64,000 nucleotides of DNA from Cytobacillus dafuensis (lineage in GTDB: Bacteria; Bacillota; Bacilli; Bacillales; Cytobacillaceae): assembly GCF_007995155.1 (NCBI RefSeq), contig NZ_CP042593.1:4010001-4074000 (forward strand). The letters run 5' to 3'. The translations under genes were made by a program, and so were the position numbers. The notes below the pieces were generated by a model that worked only from the letters and a program-made list of their open reading frames with translations, had not been told where the DNA came from and made no database searches. Positions 63,981-64,000 of the stretch are shown in pieces; positions within the stretch are counted from its first letter, which is position 1; each line of letters opens with the position of its first letter.

Positions 63981-64000
63981 TCAATTGATGTGTATAATTA

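Overview
The window is a chromosomal segment of a low-GC, endospore-forming member of the Bacillaceae. The evidence is blocks of gene order familiar from Bacillus subtilis (lytH-lipA-yutC-yutD-yutE-yutF; yunC-yunF; sufCDSUB; yusD-yusE-yusF-gcvH-yusI-fadE-fadA-fadN-yuzL), sporulation and germination genes (lytH, a YhcN/YlaJ-type lipoprotein, a gerABC-type operon), S-box riboswitches, and FadR- and Fur-type operators. Insertions between these blocks, and many dispersed repeats, argue against B. subtilis itself. I saw no rRNA, tRNA, CRISPR array, phage or transposase gene.

Layout. 1-8.3 kb: exopolysaccharide/glycan locus (Wzz-type modulator, tyrosine kinase, PHP phosphatase, then WbqC-like, DUF4910 peptidase-like and PIG-L proteins, a membrane 4,6-dehydratase and the start of a sugar-phosphate transferase running off the left edge). 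8.6-15.9 kb: the yut block, with an EAL phosphodiesterase and two small genes inserted, then lipA and lytH. 16-20.8 kb: branched-chain amino acid ABC importer. 21-24.6 kb: HD-GYP protein, an unknown membrane-anchored protein, yunC and yunF. 24.7-30.3 kb: sufCDSUB Fe-S assembly operon. 31-35.6 kb: metNIQ and metY, each behind its own SAM riboswitch. 35.7-45.8 kb: yus block and the FadR-type fatty-acid beta-oxidation operon. 45.9-51.3 kb: yuzL and a siderophore uptake locus with two Fur boxes. 52-55.7 kb: germinant receptor operon. 55.8-58.9 kb: RodA-like protein, DUF4931 protein, FixH/YtkA-type lipoprotein. 59.1-64 kb: tungstate-type regulator and tupABC, then an SDR reductase.

The most unusual property is the intergenic DNA. 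At least four families of non-coding, hairpin-rich repeats (called A-D here) recur across the window, plus one REP-like palindrome. They often sit in the gaps between genes of a single operon (fadN/fadA, fadA/fadE, sufU/sufB, tupA/tupB) and sometimes abut or overlap stop codons. Other notable points are a set of 10-bp phased direct repeats before the tup regulator, an ATA codon at the ideal start position of yutC, and a glycan-tailoring gene set in the polysaccharide locus. I did not identify a wholly new multi-gene system. The repeats and the tup iterons are the best candidates for undescribed biology.
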